A DNA stretch of 64,000 nucleotides, taken from G963422445 sp963422445 (lineage in GTDB: Bacteria; Pseudomonadota; Alphaproteobacteria; Thalassobaculales; Thalassobaculaceae). Made by a program: the position numbers and the translations under genes. The notes below the pieces were generated by a model. That model did not search any database, was not told the DNA's origin, and was given only the letters and a program-made list of their open reading frames with translations. Shown here piece by piece: positions 47,348 through 56,744 of this stretch (position 1 is its first letter; each line of letters begins with the position of its first letter). The stretch covers positions 4,216,001 to 4,280,000 of the forward strand of contig OY729512.2 of the NCBI GenBank assembly GCA_963422445.2, given 5' to 3'.

Positions 47348-48307
47348 ATGGATCACGAGCGGTTTCGGGATTGGTTCCCGCGTGTCGATGAGTTGACGGC
47401 GGCGCAGCGCAGGGAGGTGGCGGCGGTGCTGTCGGGGCCTTCGGAGGTCGCGGCCTCGCTGGCGGCGATCGAGCTGGGCGTGGATGACGAGCGGCGCTGT
47501 CCGCATTGCGGCGCCGGCGGGGCGGTGTCGCGGGGCAAGGCGCGCGGTCTTCGCCGGTTCCGGTGCAAGGACTGCGGGAAGACGTTCGGTGCGCTGACCG
47601 GCACAGCGCTGTCGGGTCTGCACCACAAGGAGCGCTGGCTTGCCTTTGGCGCCTCGCTTGCCGAGGGTGAGACGATCAAGGAGTCCGCCGGGCGCTGCGG
47701 GATTGCGCCGAGCACGGCGCATCGCTGGCGACACCGCTTTCTGGCGGCGGTGCGCCAGGCGCCGGATCGGCTTGCCGGGATCGTCGAGGCTGACGAGACC
47801 TTCGTTCCGGAGAGCCGCAAGGGGGAGCGGAAGCTGGACCGCAAGCCGCGCCGGCGCGGCGGCAAGGCCCGCAAACGCGGCCTCTCGTGCGAGCAGGTGC
47901 CGATCCTGGTCGCCGCCGACCGTGCGGGCGAGACCCTCAGCCATACCCTGCCCGCGCTGAACGCAAAGAGTGTGAAGGAGGTGCTGGAGCCGGTCGTCGC
48001 CCGCGATGCCTTGCTCGTCTCCGACGCCAACCACTGCTATCCGCCCGTCGCGGAGGCACTCGACATCCCTCACGAGAGCATCAACGCTTCTGCTGGCGAG
48101 CGGGTCCGGGGTGCTGTGCACATCCAGACGGTCAATAGCCGCCACAGCCAGATCAAGGGCTTCCTGCGGGACTTCCGCAGCATCGCCACCAAATACCTCG
48201 ACAGCTATCTCAGGTGGTTCCATCTCATCGAACTCGGCGATCAGCCATCGCCCGGAGCGTGTCTCAAGGCGGCGATGGCCAGACCGCGCCTACGGTTTGC
48301 GAATTGA
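47348..48307 (+). CDS. IS1595-type transposase, copy 1
   Basis: 319 residues from ATG 47348, preceded by GGAGG. A zinc ribbon (CPHCGAG...CKDCGK near 50-80) is followed by LTGTALSGLHHKERW and HRWRHRFL. The catalytic region has VEADETFVPES, LVSDANHCYPP and NSRHSQIKGFLRDFRSIATK. It is intact and identical to the copy at 50538, so transposition or duplication is recent. It shares the zinc-ribbon DDE layout with the transposase at 18567 but is a different subgroup. Confidence 0.9.
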   Translation: MDHERFRDWFPRVDELTAAQRREVAAVLSGPSEVAASLAAIELGVDDERRCPHCGAGGAVSRGKARGLRRFRCKDCGKTFGALTGTALSGLHHKERWLAFGASLAEGETIKESAGRCGIAPSTAHRWRHRFLAAVRQAPDRLAGIVEADETFVPESRKGERKLDRKPRRRGGKARKRGLSCEQVPILVAADRAGETLSHTLPALNAKSVKEVLEPVVARDALLVSDANHCYPPVAEALDIPHESINASAGERVRGAVHIQTVNSRHSQIKGFLRDFRSIATKYLDSYLRWFHLIELGDQPSPGACLKAAMARPRLRFAN

Positions 48308-48317
48308 GCCTACTGTT

Positions 48318-49328
48318 GTGACGGAGCGGGACTCCGACGGCGTATCGGCGGCGATTGCGGGCCCGGCACGCCTACCGTCGGTGTCGATCGTCATTCCCGC
48401 CCGCGACTCCGAGGCGACTATCGCCGAGGCGCTCGAATCGGCGTTGGCGCAAGACTATGCGGGGCCGGTGGAGATTATCGTCGCCGACGGGTCGGATCGG
48501 CCGAGCTTGTCCGAAACGATTCGGCGGCGCTGGCCGTCGGTGCGGGTGGTGCCGAACCCGGACAGGACTCTCGGACCCGGGTGCAATGCAGCCTTGCGTG
48601 AGTCGGTTGGCGACGTCGTGGTGCGCTGCGATGCTCACACCGTGCTTCCGCCAGGATATATCCGCCGCGCGGTCGAGACATTGGAGCGCACCGGGGCGGC
48701 GAATGTCGGCGGGCGGCAAGTGCCGGTCGGGACGACGCACTTCGAGCGCGCGGTGGCGCTTGCCATGGGGTCGTGGCTTGGGTCGGGCGGCGCTCGCCAT
48801 CGTGTCGGTGGTGCCGCCGGCCCGGTCGATACGGTCTTTCTTGGCGTGTTCCGGCGCAAGGCGCTGGAGGCGGTTGGCGGTTACGATCCTGTCCTCGACC
48901 GCAATCAGGACTACGAGCTCAACTGGCGTTTGCGGCAGCGTGGCGAGATCGTGTGGTTCGACCCCGAACTCTCGGTTCGCTACCGACCTCGGGGAACCTT
49001 GCGAAAGCTCGCCATGCAGCATTTCGACTACGGCCGTTGGAAGCGCGTCGTGCTCCGTCGACATCCGGGCTCGTGGCGTGCCCGACATCTCGCGGCGCCG
49101 CTGCTGACGCTTGGCTTGGCGGCGTCCGCCGCGTTCGTCTTGGCCGGCGCGTACGGGACGGGCGCGGCGTTGCCGCTGGCCTATTTTGCGACGTTGATAT
49201 TCGGATCGTCGGTTATCGGCGTACGACGTCGTGAGCTCGCCGCTCTCCTCTTGCCGTTGGTCCTCGCAACATCGCATTTGAGCTGGGGCGCGGGATTCCT
49301 CTTCCCCGCACGAGTCGGCAATCGCTGA
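48318..49328 (+). CDS. Glycosyltransferase family 2, ExoA-like
   Basis: 336 residues from a GTG start 8 bases after the IS end. The GT-A fold opens with PSVSIVIPARDSEATIAEAL, followed by VEIIVADGSD and VVVRCDAHTVLP with the metal-binding DxH/DxD site. GGRQVPVGTTHFERAVALAM and YDPVLDRNQDYELNWRLRQR (ED-x-E type catalytic region) match succinoglycan ExoA. The C-terminus has two or three hydrophobic helices. It transfers a sugar to a lipid carrier in exopolysaccharide synthesis at the membrane. The native start may have been lost to the IS. Confidence 0.8.
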   Translation: MTERDSDGVSAAIAGPARLPSVSIVIPARDSEATIAEALESALAQDYAGPVEIIVADGSDRPSLSETIRRRWPSVRVVPNPDRTLGPGCNAALRESVGDVVVRCDAHTVLPPGYIRRAVETLERTGAANVGGRQVPVGTTHFERAVALAMGSWLGSGGARHRVGGAAGPVDTVFLGVFRRKALEAVGGYDPVLDRNQDYELNWRLRQRGEIVWFDPELSVRYRPRGTLRKLAMQHFDYGRWKRVVLRRHPGSWRARHLAAPLLTLGLAASAAFVLAGAYGTGAALPLAYFATLIFGSSVIGVRRRELAALLLPLVLATSHLSWGAGFLFPARVGNR

Positions 49329-49959
49329 TGCCGCTGCGGAAAGCCGCGCCGGCCCCGCACACCACCGCCGGGCAGGACGTCGCTGTCCTGTTCGTGTCCC
49401 GGGTTGGCGCCGCAGCTTTCGGGCTTGCGGCGCAGGCATTGCTGGCCTGGTTGCTACTGCCGGAAGGGCGCGGCAGCTATGCCGTGTGCGTCACCTTCGG
49501 GCTCCTGCTTGGCCTGTTGTTCACGCCGGGCGCCCGGGCGCACAGCAGGGCGCGCAATATTTCGTCGCGGCGGGCCGGGCGACCGTGTCGCAGGGCGTCT
49601 CTTCCGTGCTGGCGATCGGCCTTGCCGGCGGCGGAACGGCGGCTTTGCTGGCCATACCGTTGATCCACAGCGATATCGGATTCTTTCGTCAAGCGAGGAC
49701 CGACTCGTTCTATCTGGCACTGATTCTCGTTCCGCTTACGGCACTGTCGGAGGGGCTCGAGCATCAACTGGCCGCGCTCCGGCGCTTTGCCCGTCTTGCG
49801 GCTGTCGGGGTGCTTCAGATTGCAGCGAATGTGCTCGCTATCGTGGTTCTGGTTCTCGGTTGCGACCTTGGAGTCGACGGCGCGCTGCTTGCGTTGGCGG
49901 GCGCTCAAAGTTTCGCGGTCGCCGCCTGCCTCCTGGACCTGATACCATCGAGCCCATGA
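49328..49959 (+). pseudogene. Polysaccharide flippase (Wzx/MATE-like), frameshifted and truncated
   Basis: ATG overlaps the glycosyltransferase stop (TGATG). The first frame reads DVAVLFVSRVGAAAFGLAAQ and LLPEGRGSYAV, typical of lipid-linked oligosaccharide flippases. A single-base shift near 49537 moves to GAQYFVAAGRATVSQGVSSV, then SFYLALILVPLTALSEGLEH and LGVDGALLALAGAQSFAVAA. It ends at 49959 next to an IS630 remnant with only about five of the expected twelve or so helices. With the preceding gene it is a piece of an exopolysaccharide locus. Confidence 0.72.
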
Positions 49960-49973
49960 CTGACTTGTTGGAT

Positions 49974-50531
49974 TCATGGATATGCGCAGAGCGATTTGAT
50001 TCTTCCGGGTTCGGCGGCGGGGCTGTTCCATGCGGTGCAGCAGGCTTCGACGATGGCGTGGGTATCGTCGAGAATGCGTCGCGAGAGGAAGCGTTCCCGG
50101 ATGTAGAGCCAGAGGCGCTCGACGGGGTTGAGTTCCGGGCAGCAGGGCAGCAGCACGACGAGGGTAATGTTGTCGGGGGTCTCGAGGGTGCGCGATTTGT
50201 GCCATCCCGCGCCGTCGACGACCATGACGGCGTGGGCGTCCCCGGGACGGGTCTCGGCGACCCGGTCGAGGAACACGGTCATCGCGGCGGTAATTGGCAT
50301 GCGGAAGCACCAAGGCGAAGTCGTCGCCGCTGGCGGGCTGCACCGCCGCATGGATGCAGGTCCATTGGCAGCCGATTTTCTTCGGGCTGCGGGGCTGCTT
50401 GCCGCGATGCCACCAGCGATGACAGACGCGGCCCTTGTTGCCGACGCGGGCCTCGTCCTGGAACCAGAGTTCAATGCGTTTGTCGGGATGCGCCTCGCCG
50501 ATCGCCTTCAGTCGGCCGCGAAGCTCTTTTT
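49974..50531 (-). pseudogene. IS630-family transposase fragment
   Basis: Starts abruptly at the IS1595-type copy (LKKELRGRLKAIGEAHPDKR), continues ELWFQDEARVGNKGRVCHRW with the first catalytic Asp, shifts frame near 50280, and goes on with AVMVVDGAGWHKSRTLETPD (second Asp) and CCPELNPVERLWLYIRERFL (Glu). The N-terminal DNA-binding part is lost. It resembles the intact gene at 55491. Confidence 0.82.
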
Positions 50532-50537
50532 TAAGGC

Positions 50538-51497
50538 TCAATTCGCAAACCGTAGGCGCGGTCTGGCCATCGCCGCCTTGAGACACGCTCCGGGCGATGG
50601 CTGATCGCCGAGTTCGATGAGATGGAACCACCTGAGATAGCTGTCGAGGTATTTGGTGGCGATGCTGCGGAAGTCCCGCAGGAAGCCCTTGATCTGGCTG
50701 TGGCGGCTATTGACCGTCTGGATGTGCACAGCACCCCGGACCCGCTCGCCAGCAGAAGCGTTGATGCTCTCGTGAGGGATGTCGAGTGCCTCCGCGACGG
50801 GCGGATAGCAGTGGTTGGCGTCGGAGACGAGCAAGGCATCGCGGGCGACGACCGGCTCCAGCACCTCCTTCACACTCTTTGCGTTCAGCGCGGGCAGGGT
50901 ATGGCTGAGGGTCTCGCCCGCACGGTCGGCGGCGACCAGGATCGGCACCTGCTCGCACGAGAGGCCGCGTTTGCGGGCCTTGCCGCCGCGCCGGCGCGGC
51001 TTGCGGTCCAGCTTCCGCTCCCCCTTGCGGCTCTCCGGAACGAAGGTCTCGTCAGCCTCGACGATCCCGGCAAGCCGATCCGGCGCCTGGCGCACCGCCG
51101 CCAGAAAGCGGTGTCGCCAGCGATGCGCCGTGCTCGGCGCAATCCCGCAGCGCCCGGCGGACTCCTTGATCGTCTCACCCTCGGCAAGCGAGGCGCCAAA
51201 GGCAAGCCAGCGCTCCTTGTGGTGCAGACCCGACAGCGCTGTGCCGGTCAGCGCACCGAACGTCTTCCCGCAGTCCTTGCACCGGAACCGGCGAAGACCG
51301 CGCGCCTTGCCCCGCGACACCGCCCCGCCGGCGCCGCAATGCGGACAGCGCCGCTCGTCATCCACGCCCAGCTCGATCGCCGCCAGCGAGGCCGCGACCT
51401 CCGAAGGCCCCGACAGCACCGCCGCCACCTCCCTGCGCTGCGCCGCCGTCAACTCATCGACACGCGGGAACCAATCCCGAAACCGCTCGTGATCCAT
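50538..51497 (-). CDS. IS1595-type transposase, copy 2
   Basis: Identical in protein sequence to the gene at 47348 and in inverted orientation to it. Intact zinc ribbon and catalytic blocks. Two identical inverted copies 2.2 kb apart allow inversion of the cargo by homologous recombination. Confidence 0.9.
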   Translation of the reverse strand: MDHERFRDWFPRVDELTAAQRREVAAVLSGPSEVAASLAAIELGVDDERRCPHCGAGGAVSRGKARGLRRFRCKDCGKTFGALTGTALSGLHHKERWLAFGASLAEGETIKESAGRCGIAPSTAHRWRHRFLAAVRQAPDRLAGIVEADETFVPESRKGERKLDRKPRRRGGKARKRGLSCEQVPILVAADRAGETLSHTLPALNAKSVKEVLEPVVARDALLVSDANHCYPPVAEALDIPHESINASAGERVRGAVHIQTVNSRHSQIKGFLRDFRSIATKYLDSYLRWFHLIELGDQPSPGACLKAAMARPRLRFAN

Positions 51498-51563
51498 CTG
51501 TCTGACCTCCAAGGCAAATCGAGCGACGTTCTATCACGACGCCTGCGATTCACGAATTGAGCC

Positions 51564-51588
51564 AAACCGGACTTGTTCAGACCTTACC
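51564..51588 (-). repeat. 25-bp inverted repeat outside the IS pair, right copy
   Basis: Inverted counterpart of 47257-47281. A normal target duplication would be direct, not inverted, so simple one-step insertion does not explain it. Confidence 0.8.
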
Positions 51589-53130
51589 TTGAGCAGGCAG
51601 AGGCGCGCGTCAAGGAAGAACGGGACCGGGCGGTCGTGGCGGACCTGCGCTGCGAGCAGTTGCGGCGGGCGGAGCGTGATGCCTGTTCGCGCGTGCGTTC
51701 GCTGGAGAGGCAGATCGACACCTGCCGGTCCAAACTCAAGGCGGCTGTCGCTGAGGCCAAAGATGCCGGTAGCGCGGTGTCCTCCGCGCCGAAGACCGCA
51801 TCGCGGGCCACGAAGGCGTTGGAGCGCAGGGTCGAGTCCCAGGACGCCGAGATCGCCGATCTTCTCCTCTCGTTGCGCCGGTCTCACGAGCGCCAGGAGC
51901 GGATCGAAGTACGCCACCAGGACGAGATCAACTGGCTGAAGCAGGACATCGACCGAGAGCGCTCGCGGATCGCGAAGGTGTACCGCGAGGGCGAGCGGAT
52001 GGCCGAGTGGCTGCGCAAGCAGTTCGACCGGCAGCTCGCGGCGGCCAAGCGCCGGGTGGAGGCTCGGGAGGGCACGATCGCGTGGCTGCGCGAACGCAAC
52101 GCCCGGATGCGGGCGGCGATCGTGCGGGCCACGGAGTTGATCGCGTCGCTGCGAGAGAAGAATGCCTGGCTGCGCGCCGAGGTACGGGATCTGACAGACG
52201 AGAACGCGGCGCTGGCCTCGCAGGTCAAGACACTGCAAGCCCAGTTCGACAAGCTGCGCTCGACCCGGAGCGTCCTGTCGAAGGCGCTCTACGGTAGCAA
52301 GAGCGAGCGGCAGAAGAAGCCGGGCACCGGGCGCAAGCGCGGCCAGCAGCGCGGCACCGCCGGACACGGTCGCACCCAGCGCCCCGGCCTCGAGAAGAAG
52401 AAGGAACGGCGCGACCCGCCGAAGGAAGCGCGCGTCTGTCCGCGTTGCGGCAAGCCCTATGTCGCCAACGGCGAGCGATACACCACTCTCTTCGAAATCG
52501 ATGTCGAGGCCTACGAGAACACCATCGTTCGGTCGCGCTGGCGCCGGACCTGCGAGTGCGCGTCCTCGCCGCGCGAGGTGACCGCGCCTGCGGTGACGCG
52601 GCTGTTCGATACCACGCCCTACGGGATCAGCGTCTGGGCGTGCATGCTCTACGAGCGCTTCGCCTGCCTGCGCCCGCTGTGCCGGGTCGCGGCCTGGATG
52701 GCCGACATGGGGCTGGCGATCTCGCCGGGGACACTGGCCGACAGCATCAAGCGCTTCGTGCCGCTGTTCGAGCCCCTGGCCGAGGCGATCCTCGCGCACC
52801 AGAACGAGGCGGCGCTGCGCCATGCCGACGAAACATCCTGGCGCGTTCAGGCGTATCGCGAGAAAGGCCGGTCGAGCCGCGCCTGGTTGTGGATATCGGT
52901 CAGCGACGACGCAGTCTACTTCCACATCGACCCCCTCGCGCAGTGCCGAGGTCGCGATGAAGCTGTTCGGTTCGGTCAAGGATACCCGTGGTCCTGGTCT
53001 GCGACCGGCTCTCGACCTACAAGCGGCTGGCTCGCGAACTCGCCGGCAAGGTGATCCTCCAGTGGTATTGGGTCCACCAACGTAGATCCTTTATCGACCG
53101 TGCCGCCGGCCATGTGCGGCTCCTATCAAT
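51573..53130 (+). pseudogene. IS66-type transposase, 5' split, frameshifted, 3' truncated
   Basis: A long coiled-coil (roughly codons 1-240, many Arg/Glu heptads) precedes the IS66 core. The linker is LYGSKSERQKKPGTGRKRGQ, the zinc-binding domain CPRCGKPYVANGERYTTLFE, and the core YGISVWACMLYERFACLRPL and ALRHADETSWRVQAYREKGR with the first catalytic Asp. Frame slips near 52955 and 52990 lead to VVLVCDRLSTYKRLARELAG (second Asp) and VHQRRSFIDRA. The gene stops at the edge of the next element. The final Glu region is missing. Confidence 0.8.
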
Positions 53131-53154
53131 CTCCCACTGCTGAGAAGGTTCCGT

Positions 53155-55420
53155 TCATTGGATGTTGTTCCATGCGTTGATGAAGTCGATTCCGGCTTTG
53201 TATCGCTGCCATGCCTGCCAGATTTTCTCGGTTCCGGGGAGGGGCTGTTGCTTGCTGGGATGGAAGCCTGCGACGCGTGCGAGGTCGACCACGACGGTGC
53301 GGATGTCGGGAGGCTTGCCGGGCGGGGCGCGGATGATGCGATGGTATCTGAGCCAGACTTAGAGGACGTTGATTTCGTGCTCGGTGAAGCGCTCGCGCGC
53401 GGGCATGTGAGGCTTGTCGCGGGCGAGGCGTTCGAGGTCCATGACGCGCCATGCGGTGACGCCGTCGAAGGCGAGACACTTTCGCAGGTCGTCGGCGTCG
53501 TCGAGCCTGCGATCCTCGACGCGGGTGCCGACCTTGAGGATCCTGAAGTATTCCTCGACGGTCCAGCGCGCCTCGTACCAGGCAACGATGCGCCGGGCGT
53601 TGTCGATGTCGGCCTCGCCCTCGGTGGTGAGCAAGAGCCAGTGGAGCGGCTTGCAGCGCTTCGGCGGGTCGGGTTCCTGGACCGAGACGGCGAGCATGGG
53701 CAGCGGCGCCTGGTTGGCCCTGTTCCTCGGCGGCGCGAGTTCGACGCCGGCGGCGCGCAGGTCGAGGCGGGCCTTGCGCCTGCGGCGTCTGCGGGGACCG
53801 CCGCAGGGGAGGCGTTCGATGGTTTTCGTCCCCAGCACCGGCTGCGCCGCCACGACGTCCCACAAGTCCGGTGTCTTGCCGTCGACGACAGCCCGGCGCT
53901 GCCGGCCGCGGTCGGAGCGGATCAACAGCCCGTCGCCGCTCTCGCGCGCCTTGCAGAACATCTCCCATATGTCGCCCTCACGGTCGCAGACCGTGACCAC
54001 GCGGGTGTCGGGACAGGCCATCGCGAGCTGCCCGGCGCTCTCGAGCCGGCGCAGCCAGCGCACGCTCTCCGGCTCGGCCTCGCCGGCCGCGTCCGCGCCG
54101 TCGCGCTGGGTGGCGTTGAGTTCGAACACCCCGAGCGGACGCCGGGTTTCGCTGATCGCAAGCCCGACATGGGCGAGGATCCCCCTTGTTCCCGAGCCGC
54201 CGCCGCCGAGGTCCACCAGGCCCGTGGTCTTGCGGTGGCCGTTGTAGTTCAGCGTCGTGGTGTCCTGGATGGCGAGGACCACCGGCTCCAGCCGGCAGCG
54301 CTCGACCGTCGCCTCGCGGTGGGGTTGAAGAATGTCGTCCATCTTGATCCTGTCGTTGGACAGCAGCCGGTAGGCGGCCTTCTGCTCCGCCTCTGCGGGG
54401 AAGATCACGGGCAGGGACGCACCGGGGGCATTCTCCCATGCCCGGCCCATCGCCAACAGCCGCTTGCGCAGGCGGCCGTCGGGATGCGAGCTGCGGCCGT
54501 ACTCGAAGTCGGCCCAGTCCGCGCCTTTGACCCGGCAGGGCTCGGGCGTCGTGCCGAGGATGGGCGCCGGCTCCCGGCACAAGGCGTCCCGCCAGCCCTC
54601 GGCCAAGGGCTTGATCCACACCGATTTCGGCGCCGCCGCGCGGCGCCCCGGCGGAGACCCCGAGGTCCGCTCGGCGCAACACTTCCAGCCCGCCGCGCGG
54701 TAGCAGGTGCCGCGCCGCTCGGGACCCACATAAGTGTAGGCGGCCAACGGCACGGCCCCATGCGCCGCCTGCCAGTCGCCGGCCAGGCGCGCCGTCGACA
54801 GCGCCAGCACATGCGACGCCAGATTGTCGACCCGGACGCCGGGCAGCAGGAGAAAGCGATGCTGGTTGACCAGCTGCGTCAGGTTGGCGACCCGCGCCGC
54901 AGCCGACCAGCCGATGAAGGCGTCGCGGGCCGCCTGATGCCAGCTCGCGGCGCAGAAGCCGATGCCGCCAAGGCGGCCGTGAACCGACGAAACGATCCAC
55001 CAGTTCAGCACCGCACCCGGCCTTCGCGACCACCCCTGCGGATGATGGCTCTCCATCATCTCCCGCCACGAGCGCTTGTCCGCCGCATCGCCGACCGGGA
55101 CCAGCGTGACCTCCCCAAGCTCCGACAGCCCGCACCTCAGTTCCAGGTCCGGATAGCCCCGCTCGACCTCGCCGCCCACCGTTCCCGGCGTCCGGCACGG
55201 CATCGCCCGCGCCTCGGGCAACCAAATGCCCACCTTGTCCGCCAGCCGCGACAGAGCCTTGCTCGCTTGGGCAAGACACGGAACGCCCCGAGGGTTGCGC
55301 CAGTTCTCGCGCTCGCACAACGCGCGCGCCAGCGAATGGCGCGTCCGGCCCGTCTCGCCGGACGCCCCCCTTCAGCCACTCAATCGTACCGGCGCTGAAA
55401 TGCCGAAGCCCAATCTGCAT
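53155..55420 (-). pseudogene. DUF4338 (DruA-like) domain fused to a Tn5-type IS4 transposase
   Basis: About 755 codons from ATG 55420. The start MQIGLRHFSAGTIEWLKGG meets a frameshift in a six-base G run (55368-55373). RHSLARALCERENWRNPRG then continues the DUF4338 part: RDAFIGWSAAARVANLTQLV, RFLLLPGVRVDNLASHVLAL and YRAAGWKCC. A Tn5-like DNA-binding domain follows (DWADFEYGRSSHPDGRLRKR), then the IS4 core with all three catalytic residues: Asp in AIQDTTTLNYN, Asp in TVCDREGDIWEM and Glu in RWTVEEYFRILK. A TAA at 53359-53361 interrupts the last 70 codons, which continue VWLRYHRIIRAPPGKPPDIR to 53155. Only two point lesions separate it from an intact protein. Confidence 0.82.
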
Positions 55421-55490
55421 GCCCAGAACATGCAGAACCGGCATTATACCAAACGCAAGTCATATGAACCGATACAGTGAGGCATCGGGA

Positions 55491-56561
55491 TCAGCACGAT
55501 GGGGCTACGGCCCAGCTGCGCCGGGTCGTATTGGTGATGACGTCGGGCTGGTCGGTCAGCCATTGCCACCCCGTCCAGCAGGCGTCCCTCAGGGCGGAGA
55601 CATTCTTGAACACGCGGTTGGCGAAGCGGTTCGATTTCAGGAACAGAATGATCTGCTCCATCGGATTGAGTTCCGGACTGTAGGGCGGCAGATGCACGAG
55701 CGTCAGGTTGGGGGGAACGAGAAGGTCGCCCGAGCGATGCCAGCCCGCCCCGTCCAGCACAATCACGCCGTGCGCACCCGGCGCCACGGCCGCGCCGATC
55801 GCCGCCAGATGCTCGTTCATCGACGCCGTGTTCGCCCTGTCCGCCACGTGGGCGATGCCGACGCCGCGCTCTGCGCAGGTGGCGCCGAACAGATAGACGT
55901 AGCCATAGCGATGGTCGCGCAGGATGCGCGGACGCTGCTTCCCATTCGCCCAGACCCGTGTCGTCATCCCCTTCTGGCCGATGCGCGCTTCGTCCTGGAA
56001 CCAGATTTCTATCGGACCCGCCAGCGCCTCAGAGCTGAGCGCCGACGTCAACTGTGCCTCGAACTCCGCCACGAACGACCTCTGCCGCTCCGCGTCGGCT
56101 TTGGGGTGGACCGGCCGCCCCGAGACAAAGCGAAACCCGGCCCTTCGGAGCATCATACGGGCACCGCTCTCCGTATAGATGACCCCGAAGGCCTCCTCGA
56201 TTTTCCGTAAGATGTCCTGAACGCGCCAGCGCGTCACACCGTCCCGCTCAAGCTCGGGACCCGCCTCGATCCAGGCGCCGATCTCGGCGATCTGCGCGTC
56301 CGTCAACCGGCCCTCGCTCCCGCCGCGCGGGAGATCCGCGAGGCCGTCGAAGCCCTCCGTGTTGTAGCGCAACACCCAGTCGCGCAGGATTTGAAGCTCC
56401 ATGCCCTGCGCCCGAGCAGCCTCCGTGCGAGACGCACCCTCCATGATCATGGCGAGCGCACGCGCGCGCGACGCTTGCTTCGCGTCCCCGCAGTGCCTCG
56501 AAAGCGCGTGGAGCTCGTCCGCTGTGTGTGCCGTCCAGGTTATCGGCGTTGCCGCACTCAT
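55491..56561 (-). CDS. IS630-family transposase, intact
   Basis: 356 residues. GGAGG lies 6 bases before ATG 56561, so I prefer this to 56567. The N-terminal helix-turn-helix region (RTEAARAQGMELQILRDWVL) is followed by the winged domain TRWRVQDILRKIEEAFGVIY. The DDE core has WFQDEARIGQKG, IVLDGAGWHRSGDL and SPELNPMEQIILFLK. All catalytic residues are present, so this element may be active. It stands directly upstream of the DISARM-type genes, transcribed away from them. Confidence 0.9.
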   Translation of the reverse strand: MSAATPITWTAHTADELHALSRHCGDAKQASRARALAMIMEGASRTEAARAQGMELQILRDWVLRYNTEGFDGLADLPRGGSEGRLTDAQIAEIGAWIEAGPELERDGVTRWRVQDILRKIEEAFGVIYTESGARMMLRRAGFRFVSGRPVHPKADAERQRSFVAEFEAQLTSALSSEALAGPIEIWFQDEARIGQKGMTTRVWANGKQRPRILRDHRYGYVYLFGATCAERGVGIAHVADRANTASMNEHLAAIGAAVAPGAHGVIVLDGAGWHRSGDLLVPPNLTLVHLPPYSPELNPMEQIILFLKSNRFANRVFKNVSALRDACWTGWQWLTDQPDVITNTTRRSWAVAPSC

Positions 56562-56744
56562 CGTCATCCTCCGGCGCTGGTGAGTCGATCACCACAGTCT
56601 ATGAAGGTCGTCCGGACCGTCACCCCAACATATTGGGATGGTGAGTCAATTTGGAGCGCGCTTGGTATTACCTTGTTAACTGTGTCCTATTGAAAGGCCC
56701 CTACCCCCACCTTCGGCGACAGTGCCTCCGTCCGCGACTATCTG

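Larger units (their letters stand above)
47282..51563. mobile_element. Composite transposon: two identical inverted IS1595-type copies
   Basis: Two 1,029-bp IS copies (47282-48310, plus; 50535-51563, minus) with ends GGCTCAATTCG are identical in their transposase genes. Between their right ends lie a glycosyltransferase gene, a broken flippase gene and an IS630 remnant. The unit sits inside an IS66-type transposase gene. Confidence 0.8.

Noticed and set aside
47257..51588. Group II intron or retroelement in the IS66 gene
   Set aside because: No reverse transcriptase or intron ends; the inserted DNA is plainly an IS-bounded unit.
53158..55398. 746-codon open frame on the plus strand
   Set aside because: Antisense to the DUF4338-Tn5-like transposase; its Arg/Gly/Ala-rich translation has no recognisable domain.
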